Part shown: piece after piece, positions 36,955-45,178 of the stretch
Layout of the letters: each line of letters begins with the position of its first letter
Numbering within the stretch: the stretch's first letter is position 1
Origin: Cellulomonas uda
GTDB taxonomy: Bacteria; Actinomycetota; Actinomycetes; Actinomycetales; Cellulomonadaceae
Length of the DNA: 64,000 nt
Assembly: GCF_006538705.1 (NCBI RefSeq)
Contig: NZ_BJLP01000003.1
Span: forward strand, 28,184-92,183
Direction: 5' to 3'
Made by a program: the position numbers and the translations under genes
The notes under the pieces: generated by a model
Seen by the model: only the letters and a program-made list of their open reading frames with translations
Told to the model about the DNA's origin: nothing
The model's database searches: none

Positions 36955-37281
36955 GTGACGTATGTGATCGCCGAGCCCTGCGTGGACGTCAAGGACAAGG
37001 CGTGCATCGAGGAATGTCCCGTGGACTGCATCTACGAGGGCAAGCGGTCGCTGTACATCCATCCGGACGAGTGCGTCGACTGCGGGGCGTGCGAGCCGGT
37101 GTGCCCGGTCGAGGCCATCTACTACGAGGACGACGTCCCCGAGCAGTGGAGCGAGTACTACAAGGCCAACGTCGAGTTCTTCGACGACCTGGGCTCGCCG
37201 GGTGGCGCCGCCAAGATGGGGCAGATCGACAAGGACCACCCGATCATCGCGACGCTGCCGCTGCGCGTGCACGGCGACTGA
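36955..37281 (+). CDS. fdxA: 7Fe ferredoxin
   Basis: Small electron carrier of 108 aa with one [3Fe-4S] and one [4Fe-4S] cluster. Cluster ligands are in CVDVKDKACIEECPVDCIYE and CVDCGACEPVCPVEAI. The C-terminal extension (DDVPEQWSEYYKANVEFF) is typical of the actinobacterial FdxA/FdxC group. The GTG at 36955 follows GTGGAGGACC and gives the conserved VTYVIAEPCVD. It stands directly before dapC, as in mycobacteria (Rv1177-Rv1178). Confidence 0.95.
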   Translation: MTYVIAEPCVDVKDKACIEECPVDCIYEGKRSLYIHPDECVDCGACEPVCPVEAIYYEDDVPEQWSEYYKANVEFFDDLGSPGGAAKMGQIDKDHPIIATLPLRVHGD

Positions 37282-37293
37282 CCTTCGTCACCG

Positions 37294-38445
37294 GTGGGAC
37301 TGCTGACCGGCGCGCTGCCGGACTTCCCGTGGGACACGCTGGTGCCGTTCGCGCAGCAGGCGCGCGCGCACGAGCGGGGCATCGTCGACCTGTCGGTCGG
37401 CACGCCGGTGGACCCGACGCCGGCGGTGGTGCGCGACGCGCTCGTCGCGGCGGCGGACTCGCCGGGGTACCCGACGACGTGGGGGACCGCGGACCTGCGT
37501 GAGGCGGTCGTGCGGTGGTTCGCGCGGCGTCGCGGTGTGCCGGGCCTGGACCCGGCGGGGGTGCTGCCGACCGTCGGCTCGAAGGAGCTGGTCGCGCTGC
37601 TGCCGGCGCTGCTCGGGCTGGGGGAGGGCGACACCGTGCTGCACCCGGCGGTCGCGTACCCGACGTACGACGTGGGGGCCCGGCTCGCGGGCGCGGCGCC
37701 GGAGCCGTGCGCCGACCCCGCGGAGCGGCTCGCGCGCGGGCGCGGCGACGTGCGGCTGGTGTGGCTGAACTCGCCCGCCAACCCGCACGGCGCGGTGCTG
37801 GGCGTCGACGAGCTCGCGGCCGTGGTGGCCGCCGCGCGTGATGCCGCGCGGCGGGACGGCCGCCCGGTCGTCGTGGCGTCCGACGAGTGCTACGCGGAGC
37901 TCGCGTGGGACGAGCCGTGGGCGAGCGACGGGGTGCCGAGCGTGCTCGACCCTCGCGTGTCGGGCGGCGACGTGACCGGCCTGCTCGCGGTGTACTCGCT
38001 GTCGAAGCAGTCGAACCTCGCGGGGTACCGCGCGGCGTTCGTCGCGGGGGACCCGGCGCTGGTCGCGGGGCTGCTCGAGACGCGCAAGCACGCGGGCATG
38101 ATCGTGCCGGGTCCGGTGCAGGCGGCCATGACGGTCGCGCTCGACGACGACGCGCACGTGGCGGCGCAGCGTGAGCGGTACCGCGCGCGCCGCGCCGTGC
38201 TGCGCGCGGCGTTCGAGGAGGCCGGGTACGCGGTCGACGAGTCCGCGGCGGGCCTCTACCTGTGGGTGCGGCCCGCGGGCGGCGAGCAGGACTGCTGGCA
38301 GACGGTCGCCGACCTCGCGGGGCTGGGCGTCCTCGTCGCGCCGGGTGCGTTCTACGGCCCGGCCGGCCGGGGGCACGTACGGGTCGCGCTGACCGCGTCC
38401 GACGAGGCGGTCGCGGAGGCCGCGGCGCGGCTGCGCGGCGCGTGA
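37294..38445 (+). CDS. dapC: Succinyldiaminopimelate transaminase
   Basis: PLP-dependent class I/II aminotransferase of 383 aa. It catalyses the transamination between DapD and DapE in lysine/meso-DAP synthesis. Visible are GTPVDPTPAVVRDAL, PTVGSKELVALLP, NSPANPHGAVLG, and the PLP lysine in SLSKQSNLAGYR (about Lys238). The SKQSN context and the ferredoxin neighbour are characteristic of the actinobacterial DapC group. The GTG start lies 12 bases after the ferredoxin stop, so the two genes are cotranscribed. Confidence 0.9.
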   Translation: MGLLTGALPDFPWDTLVPFAQQARAHERGIVDLSVGTPVDPTPAVVRDALVAAADSPGYPTTWGTADLREAVVRWFARRRGVPGLDPAGVLPTVGSKELVALLPALLGLGEGDTVLHPAVAYPTYDVGARLAGAAPEPCADPAERLARGRGDVRLVWLNSPANPHGAVLGVDELAAVVAAARDAARRDGRPVVVASDECYAELAWDEPWASDGVPSVLDPRVSGGDVTGLLAVYSLSKQSNLAGYRAAFVAGDPALVAGLLETRKHAGMIVPGPVQAAMTVALDDDAHVAAQRERYRARRAVLRAAFEEAGYAVDESAAGLYLWVRPAGGEQDCWQTVADLAGLGVLVAPGAFYGPAGRGHVRVALTASDEAVAEAAARLRGA

Positions 38446-38454
38446 CCGACCTGC

Positions 38455-38470
38455 TGTGACTTGTTTCACA
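38455..38470. promoter_or_regulatory. CRP/GlxR-type site before citrate synthase
   Basis: TGTGACTTGTTTCACA is an exact TGTGA-N6-TCACA consensus (palindromic as CTGTGA...TCACAG, 38454-38471), 150 bases upstream of gltA. GlxR is known to bind such sites at gltA in Corynebacterium. A cAMP-dependent regulator is inferred. Confidence 0.75.
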
Positions 38471-38619
38471 GCGGGTCAGGTCGTCCCAGGATTCGTCACC
38501 GCGCGCCGGGCGCAGGTACCGTCGTCGGCAGGCCAACGGAGGCCACCGCTGCGGCCGCAGGGCCGACGTCGGCGACGACCAGAGCGCGATCCGCGCAGGT
38601 CGTGGCAGGAAGGAACGCC

Positions 38620-39918
38620 ATGTCCGAGACCCTCACCTCCCCGGTCCAGCTGGTCGTGAGTGGCCAGGCCAAGGACCTGCCGGTCGTCACCGCGACCGAG
38701 GGGAACGACGGAGTGGTGGTCTCGACCCTGCTGCGCGACACCGGTCTGGTGACCGTGGACCCCGGCTTCATGAACACCGCGTCGTGCGAGTCGAAGATCA
38801 CGTACATCGACGGCGACGAGGGGATCCTGCGCTACCGGGGCTACCCGATCGAGCAGCTGGCGGCGTCGTCGACGTTCCTCGAGGTCGCGTACCTGCTGAT
38901 CCACGGCGAGCTGCCGACGCCGGCCGAGCTGGACGCGTTCAGCGAGCGCGTCAACCGGCACACGCTCGTGCACGAGGACTTCCGCACGTTCATGGGGACG
39001 TTCCCGCGCGGCGCGCACCCGATGGCCGTGATGTCGTCGGCGATCAACGCGCTGTCGACGTTCTACCCCGAGTCGCTCGACCCGTTCGACCCGGACACGG
39101 TCGAGCTCGCGACGGTGCTCATCCTCGCCAAGACGCGCACCATCACGTCCTACGTGCACCGCACGTCCAAGGGCGAGCCGCTGCTGTACCCGGACTACAG
39201 CCGCGGGTACGTCGAGGACTTCCTGCGCATGACGTTCGCGGTGCCGTACCAGCAGTACGAGCCGGACCCGGTCGTCGTCGAGGCGCTCGACAAGCTGCTG
39301 ATCCTGCACGCGGACCACGAGCAGAACTGCTCGACGTCCACGGTCCGCATCGTCGGCTCGTCGCACGCCAACCTGTACGCGTCGGTCGCGGCCGGCATCA
39401 ACGCGCTGTCGGGCCCGCTGCACGGCGGCGCGAACGAGGCCGTGCTCACGATGCTCGACGAGATCAAGGCGAACGGCGGCGACGCCACGGACTTCATGCG
39501 CCGCGTGAAGAACAAGGAGCAAGGTGTCCGGCTCATGGGCTTCGGGCACCGGGTCTACAAGAACTACGACCCGCGCGCGGCGATCGTCAAGGAGAGCGCG
39601 CACGCGGTGCTCGAGGCGCTGGGCGCGGCCGACGAGCTGCTCGACATCGCGATGACGCTCGAGGAGATCGCGCTCAACGACGACTACTTCATCTCGCGCA
39701 AGCTGTACCCGAACGTCGACTTCTACACGGGTCTGATCTACAAGGCCATGGGCTTCGACCGGGCGATGTTCACGCCGCTGTTCGCGCTGGGCCGCATGCC
39801 CGGCTGGATCGCGCAGTGGCGCGAGATGATGACGGACCCCGCGACCAAGATCGGCCGGCCGCGCCAGGTCTACACCGGCGAGGTCGCGCGCGACTACGTC
39901 TCCGCCGACAAGCGCTGA
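38620..39918 (+). CDS. gltA: Citrate synthase
   Basis: TCA-cycle entry enzyme of 432 aa that condenses acetyl-CoA and oxaloacetate. Catalytic regions are GSSHANLYASVAAGINALSG with GPLHGGANEAV, and MGFGHRVYKNYDPRA. The N-terminal extension (to about residue 45) and ESKITYIDGDEGILRYRGYP are those of the hexameric-type GltA of actinobacteria. The ATG at 38620 has AGGAAGGAA upstream. It has its own promoter region of about 170 bases after dapC, with the CRP/GlxR-type site. Confidence 0.96.
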   Translation: MSETLTSPVQLVVSGQAKDLPVVTATEGNDGVVVSTLLRDTGLVTVDPGFMNTASCESKITYIDGDEGILRYRGYPIEQLAASSTFLEVAYLLIHGELPTPAELDAFSERVNRHTLVHEDFRTFMGTFPRGAHPMAVMSSAINALSTFYPESLDPFDPDTVELATVLILAKTRTITSYVHRTSKGEPLLYPDYSRGYVEDFLRMTFAVPYQQYEPDPVVVEALDKLLILHADHEQNCSTSTVRIVGSSHANLYASVAAGINALSGPLHGGANEAVLTMLDEIKANGGDATDFMRRVKNKEQGVRLMGFGHRVYKNYDPRAAIVKESAHAVLEALGAADELLDIAMTLEEIALNDDYFISRKLYPNVDFYTGLIYKAMGFDRAMFTPLFALGRMPGWIAQWREMMTDPATKIGRPRQVYTGEVARDYVSADKR

Positions 39919-39919
39919 C

Positions 39920-40354
39920 GTGACCAGCACCGGCGGCCCCGACGCGCGGCGCGCCGGTGCGCTCCCGCCCGGGGTGGCCGGGCCGCTGTCCGTGGTCGCG
40001 TTCGTCTGCGAGCTCGGGCTGCTCGTCCTCGCCGGGGTGACGGGGTGGCGCCTCGGGCAGCGGATCGACGTGCCTGCGCAGGACGCGCTCGCGGCCGTGC
40101 TGGCGGTGCTGCACGTCGCGGTCGTCGTGATCGTGTGGGCGCGGTGGAACGCGCCGCGCTCACCGTCGCGACTGCCGTGGCCGTGGCGCTACCTCACGCA
40201 GCTCGCGCCGTTCGTCGCCGTCGCGCTCCTCGCCGGCCTGGTCGGGCTCGGGTGGTGGGGCGCGGTGCTGACGGTTCTGGCCGCGGTCGCGTTCGGGTTC
40301 TCGCGCGGCGGTCAGGACGCCGCGACGACGAGGGGTGCGGCCCCTCGTCCGTGA
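39920..40354 (+). CDS. YrdB-like membrane protein (DUF2568)
   Basis: Protein of 144 aa with four membrane helices (PLSVVAFVCELGLLVLAGVT, AALAVLHVAVVVIVW-like, LAPFVAVALLAGLVGLGWWG and AVLTVLAAVAFGF). The signature VWARWNAPRSPSRLPWP is that of the DUF2568/YrdB group. Function unknown. The GTG starts one base after the gltA stop, so it is probably cotranscribed. A 7-bp hairpin (CGAGGGG/CCCCTCG, about 40330-40348) at the gene end may terminate this unit. Confidence 0.8.
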   Translation: MTSTGGPDARRAGALPPGVAGPLSVVAFVCELGLLVLAGVTGWRLGQRIDVPAQDALAAVLAVLHVAVVVIVWARWNAPRSPSRLPWPWRYLTQLAPFVAVALLAGLVGLGWWGAVLTVLAAVAFGFSRGGQDAATTRGAAPRP

Positions 40355-40361
40355 GCGGGGC

Positions 40362-41261
40362 TCACGAGTCGATGCGCACCGTGCCCGCGGCGCGCGCGCC
40401 CCGGTCGTTCGCCGTCCACGTGCCGCCCTCACGCGTCCACGAGCGGTCCGCGACGTCGACCCGTCGCGTGCCGAGCTCGTCGGCGGTCGCCACGGCCCAC
40501 GCCGCGACTGCCCACGCAGACCGTGCGGCGTCGTCGCCCAGACCGCGCGCGTCGACCACGACGCCCGCCGGCTCGTCGCCGCCGCCGAACGCCCGCGCGG
40601 GGACGTCGCCGAGGTCGCGCCGCACGCGGGTCAGCACCGCGTCCGGGTCCCCGCCGTCGCCGGCCGGCAGCGTGCACGCGATCGTCGCGGGGGAGTGCCC
40701 GGTCAGGCCGGACGCCCACGCGCGCGCCCGGACCTCGTGCTGCGCGTACGCCTTCGGGAACGCGGACCGTTGCACCGCCTGCGCGGCGTCGGTGACCTCC
40801 ATGTCCTCGTAGCCCGGGACCTTCACGAGCCCGTCGTAGAACTTCCCGACCGAGTAGACCGGGTCCATGATCTGCTCGACCGTGCCCCAGCCTTGCGAGG
40901 GTCGCTGCTGGAACAGCCCGATCGAGTCCCGGTCGCCGTAGTCGATGTTCTCGAGGCGGGACTCCTGCAACGCGGTCGCGATCGCGATCGTCACGGCGCG
41001 CGCGGGCAGCCCGCGGCGCTGAGCGACCGCGGCGAACAGCGCGGCGTGCTGCGCCTGGTCGGCGCTCAGGCTCCACGCGGTGCCGTCGAGGGTCGCCGTG
41101 CACCGCGCGACCACGGGGACCTCGGGCTCGAGGCGCTCGAGCGCGGTCACGACGAGCGCGACGGCACCGGCCAGGACCCCGACGAGCACCAGCAGCGCGA
41201 CGAGCGTGCGCGCGGCGCGCCGGCCGCGCCGGGCGCGTGGTCGGCGCCGGCGGTCGGTCAC
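40362..41261 (-). CDS. Membrane-anchored lytic-transglycosylase-like protein
   Basis: Protein of 299 aa: a very basic N-terminus (TDRRRRPRARRGRRAAR), one membrane helix (TLVALLVLVGVLAGAVALVV), then an outside domain. That domain contains ARAVTIAIATALQESRLENI, DYGDRDSIGLFQQRPSQGWG and VYSVGKFYDGL, the pattern of a lysozyme/SLT-like helical domain widespread in actinobacteria (E in QES as candidate catalytic acid). The C-terminal third is variable. It starts 5 bases after the dapD stop, so dapD and this gene form a unit. A wall-remodelling role is inferred from the domain only. Confidence 0.72.
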   Translation of the reverse strand: MTDRRRRPRARRGRRAARTLVALLVLVGVLAGAVALVVTALERLEPEVPVVARCTATLDGTAWSLSADQAQHAALFAAVAQRRGLPARAVTIAIATALQESRLENIDYGDRDSIGLFQQRPSQGWGTVEQIMDPVYSVGKFYDGLVKVPGYEDMEVTDAAQAVQRSAFPKAYAQHEVRARAWASGLTGHSPATIACTLPAGDGGDPDAVLTRVRRDLGDVPARAFGGGDEPAGVVVDARGLGDDAARSAWAVAAWAVATADELGTRRVDVADRSWTREGGTWTANDRGARAAGTVRIDS

Positions 41262-41266
41262 CGCGC

Positions 41267-42208
41267 TCAGTTGGCGTGCAGCGACGCGTTGAGCCGCACG
41301 CCCGTCCCCGTGCGCGCGACCGCCTCGACCCCGCCCGTGAGCGAGTTGCGGCGGAACAGGACGCCGTCGGCGCCCGACAACGTGCGGGCCTTGACGACCG
41401 TGCCGTCGTCGTCGCCGAAGCCGACGAGCGTGACCTTGGTGCCCGCGGTGACGTACAGGCCGGCCTCGACCACGCAGTCGTCGCCGAGGGCGATGCCCAG
41501 ACCCGCGTTGGCGCCGAGCAGCGTGCGCCGCCCGATCGAGACGACCTCGCGGCCCCCGCCGGACAGCGTGCCCATGATCGACGCGCCGCCGCCGACGTCC
41601 GAGCCGTCGCCGACGACGACGCCCTGGGAGATGCGGCCCTCGACCATCGAGGTGCCGAGCGTGCCGGCGTTGAAGTTCACGAAGCCCTCGTGCATGACGG
41701 TCGTCCCGGCCGCCAGGTGCGCGCCGAGGCGCACGCGGTCGGCGTCGGCGATTCGCACGCCCGACGGGAGCACGTAGTCGACCATGCGCGGGAACTTGTC
41801 GACGCCGTAGACGGTCGGTGCGACCTGGTTCGCGGCGCGCAGGCGAGCGCGCGTGACCTCGAAGCCCTCGACCGCGCACGGGCCGCGGTCGGTCCACACG
41901 ACGTTCGGCAGCGCACCGAAGATGCCCTCGAGGTTGACGTCGTTGGGCCGCACGAGCCGGTGCGACAGCAGGTGCAGGCGCAGGTACGCGTCGGCGGTCC
42001 CGGCGGGCGGGGCGTCCAGGTCGACGACGGTGCGCACGACGTGCACGCGCACGCGGCGCGCCTCGTCGACGTGCTCGTGCAGGTCGGCGGGCGCCTCGGC
42101 GTCGTCGTCGGGCGTGCCGAGCGCGGGAGCGGGGTACCAGGTGTCGAGAGTGGTGCCGTCGAGGGTCGTGGTCGCGAGACCGAACCCCCAGGCGGGGCGA
42201 GAGCTCAT
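41267..42208 (-). CDS. dapD: Tetrahydrodipicolinate N-succinyltransferase
   Basis: First enzyme of the succinylase branch of lysine/meso-DAP synthesis; 313 aa. The N-terminal domain is followed by left-handed beta-helix hexapeptide repeats ([60 protein letters not shown]), as in the actinobacterial DapD (Rv1201c type). The ATG at 42208 lies 7 bases after TAGGCT (42216-42221, minus strand), giving leaderless spacing. It is divergent from dapE, with a palindromic operator candidate between them. Confidence 0.94.
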   Translation of the reverse strand: MSSRPAWGFGLATTTLDGTTLDTWYPAPALGTPDDDAEAPADLHEHVDEARRVRVHVVRTVVDLDAPPAGTADAYLRLHLLSHRLVRPNDVNLEGIFGALPNVVWTDRGPCAVEGFEVTRARLRAANQVAPTVYGVDKFPRMVDYVLPSGVRIADADRVRLGAHLAAGTTVMHEGFVNFNAGTLGTSMVEGRISQGVVVGDGSDVGGGASIMGTLSGGGREVVSIGRRTLLGANAGLGIALGDDCVVEAGLYVTAGTKVTLVGFGDDDGTVVKARTLSGADGVLFRRNSLTGGVEAVARTGTGVRLNASLHAN

Positions 42209-42235
42209 GGTGGCCAGCCTACGGGCGGCTGAATC

Positions 42236-42251
42236 GTTACCGGTCGGTAAC
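42236..42251. promoter_or_regulatory. Palindrome in the dapD-dapE divergent promoter
   Basis: GTTACCGGTCGGTAAC has perfect 6-base arms (GTTACC/GGTAAC) around a 4-base centre. It lies 15 bases upstream of the dapD -10 and 26 bases upstream of the dapE -10, so one bound protein could control both. TetR-type sites have this look. Confidence 0.5.
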
Positions 42252-42290
42252 CGATCGCGGCGTGGCTCGCGCGCCCTAGGCTCGGGGACC

Positions 42291-43370
42291 GTGACGCACC
42301 CCGCCCTCGACCCTCGCGGCGACCTGGTCGCCCTCACCCGCGCGATCTGCGACGTCCCGTCCGTCAGCGGAGACGAGCGCGCGCTCGCCGACCTGGTCGA
42401 GGACGCGCTGCGCAGCGCCGCGCACCTCGAGGTCCTGCGCGACGGCGACGCCGTCGTCGCGCGCACCCACCTCGGCCGGGCCCAGCGCGTCGTCGTCGCC
42501 GGGCACCTCGACACCGTGCCGGTCGCGGACAACCTGCCGACGCGCGTCGTCGGCGACGAGCTGTGGGGGCGCGGGACGGTCGACATGAAGGGGGGCGTCG
42601 CGGTCGCGCTCGCGCTCGCGGTGGCGCTCGACGCGCCGACGCGCGACGTGACCTGGGTGTTCTACGACCACGAGGAGGTCGCCGCCGACCTCAACGGGCT
42701 CGGCCGGCTCGTGCGGAACCACCCGGACTGGCTCGCGTGCGACTTCGCGGTGCTCGGCGAGCCGTCGAACGGCGGCCTCGAGGGCGGGTGCAACGGGACG
42801 CTGCGGGCGGAGGTCCGCCTCGCCGGCGTCGCCGCGCACTCGGCGCGTGCGTGGGCGGGCGTCAACGCCGTGCACGCCGCGGGGGAGGTGCTGCGCCGGC
42901 TCGAGGCCTACGAGCCGCGGTCCGTCGACGTCGACGGGCTGGTCTATCGCGAGAGCCTCAACGCGGTCCTCATCAGCGGCGGGACCGCGACGAACGTCAT
43001 CCCGGACGGCTGCGTGGTGACGGTCAACTACCGGTTCGCGCCGTCGTCGTCGGTCGCCGACGCGCAGGCGCACGTGCGCGAGCTGTTCGACGGCTACGAC
43101 GTCGTCGTCACCGACGCGGCCCCCGGCGCGCGACCGGGGCTCGACGCACCCGCCGCGCAGGAGTTCGCGGCCGCGGTGCTCGCGGTGACGGGCGGTGCCC
43201 CCGCACCCAAGTACGGCTGGACGGACGTCGCCCGGTTCTCCGAGCTGGGGGTCCCCGCGGTGAACTTCGGCCCCGGCGACCCGATGCTCGCGCACAAGGA
43301 CGACGAACGCTGCCCGCTCGCGCAGCTGCGCACGTCGTACGAGGCCCTGCGCGTCTGGCTCACCTCCTAG
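42291..43370 (+). CDS. dapE: Succinyl-diaminopimelate desuccinylase
   Basis: M20-family zinc hydrolase of 359 aa that releases succinate from N-succinyl-LL-DAP. Metal-site regions are [47 protein letters not shown] and [11 protein letters not shown]. The dimerisation part contains [20 protein letters not shown]. The GTG at 42291 lies 8 bases after TAGGCT (42277-42282). Its stop codon TAG forms the first three bases of the -10 hexamer of the next gene. It belongs to the conserved dapD/dapE pair. Confidence 0.94.
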   Translation: MTHPALDPRGDLVALTRAICDVPSVSGDERALADLVEDALRSAAHLEVLRDGDAVVARTHLGRAQRVVVAGHLDTVPVADNLPTRVVGDELWGRGTVDMKGGVAVALALAVALDAPTRDVTWVFYDHEEVAADLNGLGRLVRNHPDWLACDFAVLGEPSNGGLEGGCNGTLRAEVRLAGVAAHSARAWAGVNAVHAAGEVLRRLEAYEPRSVDVDGLVYRESLNAVLISGGTATNVIPDGCVVTVNYRFAPSSSVADAQAHVRELFDGYDVVVTDAAPGARPGLDAPAAQEFAAAVLAVTGGAPAPKYGWTDVARFSELGVPAVNFGPGDPMLAHKDDERCPLAQLRTSYEALRVWLTS

Positions 43371-43379
43371 GCTGCGGGC

Positions 43380-44210
43380 ATGAGCGACGACGGACAGCCC
43401 GCACCCGGCCGCGGCTACCGCAAGGGCCCGGTGCTCCTGCGCGGGCGGCAGATCCCGACGACGACGTCGGACCAACGGCTGCTGAGCGGGCCCTCGGGCG
43501 GTGCGGCCTGGCTGCACGACGACCCGTGGCGCGTGATGCGCATCCAGTCGGAGTTCGTCGAGGGGTTCGGGGCGCTCGCGGAGGTGGGGCCCGCGGTGAG
43601 CGTGTTCGGCTCGGCGCGCACCCGCCCCGGCTCACCGGAGTACGTGGTCGCGACCGAGGTGGCGCGCCGGCTCGTCGAGGCCGGGTACGCGGTCATCACG
43701 GGCGGCGGCCCCGGGATCATGGAGGCCGCCAACCGCGGCGCCAAGGAGGCGGGCGGCGTCTCGATCGGGCTCGGCATCGAGCTCCCGTTCGAGCAGGGCA
43801 TGAACGACTGGGTCGACCTCGGGGTCAACTTCCGCTACTTCTTCGCCCGCAAGACGATGTTCGTGAAGTACTCCGAGGGGTTCATCGTGCTGCCCGGCGG
43901 GTTCGGGACGCTCGACGAGCTGTTCGAGGCCCTCACGCTCGTGCAGACGCACAAGGTCATCGAGTTCCCCATCGTGCTCGTCGGGCGCGCGCACTGGCAG
44001 GGGCTGCTCGACTGGATCACCGGGCCCGTGGTCGCCGCCGGGCTCATCTCGCCCGTCGACCGCGAGCTGATCCAGGTGGTCGACACCGCCGAGGACGCCG
44101 TGCGGGTCGTGCTCGAGCGCGGCGCGGAGCTGCGCGCCGCCGAGGAGGCCGCGACCGCGCAGGCCGAGGCCGCGCAGGAGGCCGCCGACGCGGCGTCCGA
44201 CGAGCCGTGA
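43380..44210 (+). CDS. LOG family protein (TIGR00730 type)
   Basis: Rossmann-like protein of 276 aa with the lonely-guy signature PGGFGTLDELFEAL and the nucleotide-site GGGPGIMEAANRGA. Family members cleave cytokinin riboside phosphates or other nucleotide monophosphates at the N-glycosidic bond. The bacterial substrate here is unknown. The N-terminus (about 40 residues) and the Ala/Glu C-terminal helix are extensions. The ATG at 43380 is 6 bases after TAGGCT (43368-43373). It overlaps folP2 by four bases. Confidence 0.88.
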   Translation: MSDDGQPAPGRGYRKGPVLLRGRQIPTTTSDQRLLSGPSGGAAWLHDDPWRVMRIQSEFVEGFGALAEVGPAVSVFGSARTRPGSPEYVVATEVARRLVEAGYAVITGGGPGIMEAANRGAKEAGGVSIGLGIELPFEQGMNDWVDLGVNFRYFFARKTMFVKYSEGFIVLPGGFGTLDELFEALTLVQTHKVIEFPIVLVGRAHWQGLLDWITGPVVAAGLISPVDRELIQVVDTAEDAVRVVLERGAELRAAEEAATAQAEAAQEAADAASDEP

Positions 44211-45178
44211 CGGGCGCTCCCGGCACGGCCGGACCCGCCGGGAGCGAGCCCGGCGGCCTCGCGGGAGTGCCCGCAGCGGGCGCCACGCTGCGCCTGCGGG
44301 ACCGCGTGCTGGGGCCCGACCACCCCGTCGTCATGGCGGTCGTCAACCGCACGCCGGACTCGTTCTACGCACCCGCCCGGTACGACGAGGCGGGTGCCGA
44401 CGCGGCGGTCGCGCGTGCCGAGGAGGAGGGCGCGGACATCGTCGACCTCGGCGGCGTGCGGGCGGGGCGCGGACCGCGGGTCGAGCCCGACGAGGAGCTC
44501 GCGCGCGTGATCCCGCTGGTCGAGCGCGTGCGCCGGCGGCACCCCGGTCTGCTCGTGAGCGTCGACACGTGGCGCTCGTCGGTGGCACGGGCGGCCGCGC
44601 TCGCGGGTGCCGACCTGGTGAACGACACGTGGGCGGGGCACGACCCGGAGCTCGTCGCCGTGGCCGCCGAGCACGGGATGGGCGTCGTGTGCTCGCACAC
44701 GGGCGGCGCTCGCCCGCGCACCGACCCGTTCCGCGTCGCGTACCCGCACGGACCCGGGAGCGACGCGACAGACCCGCTCGACGGCGTCGTCGAGGACGTG
44801 GTGGCGACGCTCGCCGCGGCCGCCCGGCGGGCCGTCGACCTCGGGATCGACCCCGCGAGCGTGCTCGTCGACCCGACGCACGACTTCGGCAAGAACACGT
44901 GGCACTCGCTGCACCTGGTGCGCCGCACCTCCGCGCTCGTCGCGCTCGGGTACCCGGTGCTCATGGCGTTCTCGCGCAAGGACTTCGTCGGCGAGACGCT
45001 CGGCCTGCCCACCGAGGAGCGGCTCGAGGGCACCCTCGCCGCGACCGCGGTGGCGGCGTGGCTCGGCGCGCGCGTGTTCCGCGCGCACGACGTGCGGGCG
45101 ACGCGCCGCACGCTCGACATGGTCGCCGCGATCCGCGCCGACCGCGCACCCGAGCACGCGGTGCGGGGGCTGGCGTGA
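44207..45178 (+). CDS. folP2: Dihydropteroate synthase-like protein FolP2
   Basis: TIM-barrel protein of 323 aa related to dihydropteroate synthase. The first motif is VMAVVNRTPDSFY. Where active enzymes have D-x-G-G-E-S-T-R-P-G, this protein has VDLGGVRAGRGPRVEP, so the pterin/pABA loop is altered. The later DPTHDFGKNTWHSLHL and VLMAFSRKDFVGETLGL are kept. These features, and the position after the LOG gene, match mycobacterial FolP2 (Rv1207), which is reported to lack DHPS activity. True folate synthesis is therefore doubtful. GTGA overlaps at both ends couple it to its neighbours. Confidence 0.85.
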   Translation: MTGAPGTAGPAGSEPGGLAGVPAAGATLRLRDRVLGPDHPVVMAVVNRTPDSFYAPARYDEAGADAAVARAEEEGADIVDLGGVRAGRGPRVEPDEELARVIPLVERVRRRHPGLLVSVDTWRSSVARAAALAGADLVNDTWAGHDPELVAVAAEHGMGVVCSHTGGARPRTDPFRVAYPHGPGSDATDPLDGVVEDVVATLAAAARRAVDLGIDPASVLVDPTHDFGKNTWHSLHLVRRTSALVALGYPVLMAFSRKDFVGETLGLPTEERLEGTLAATAVAAWLGARVFRAHDVRATRRTLDMVAAIRADRAPEHAVRGLA

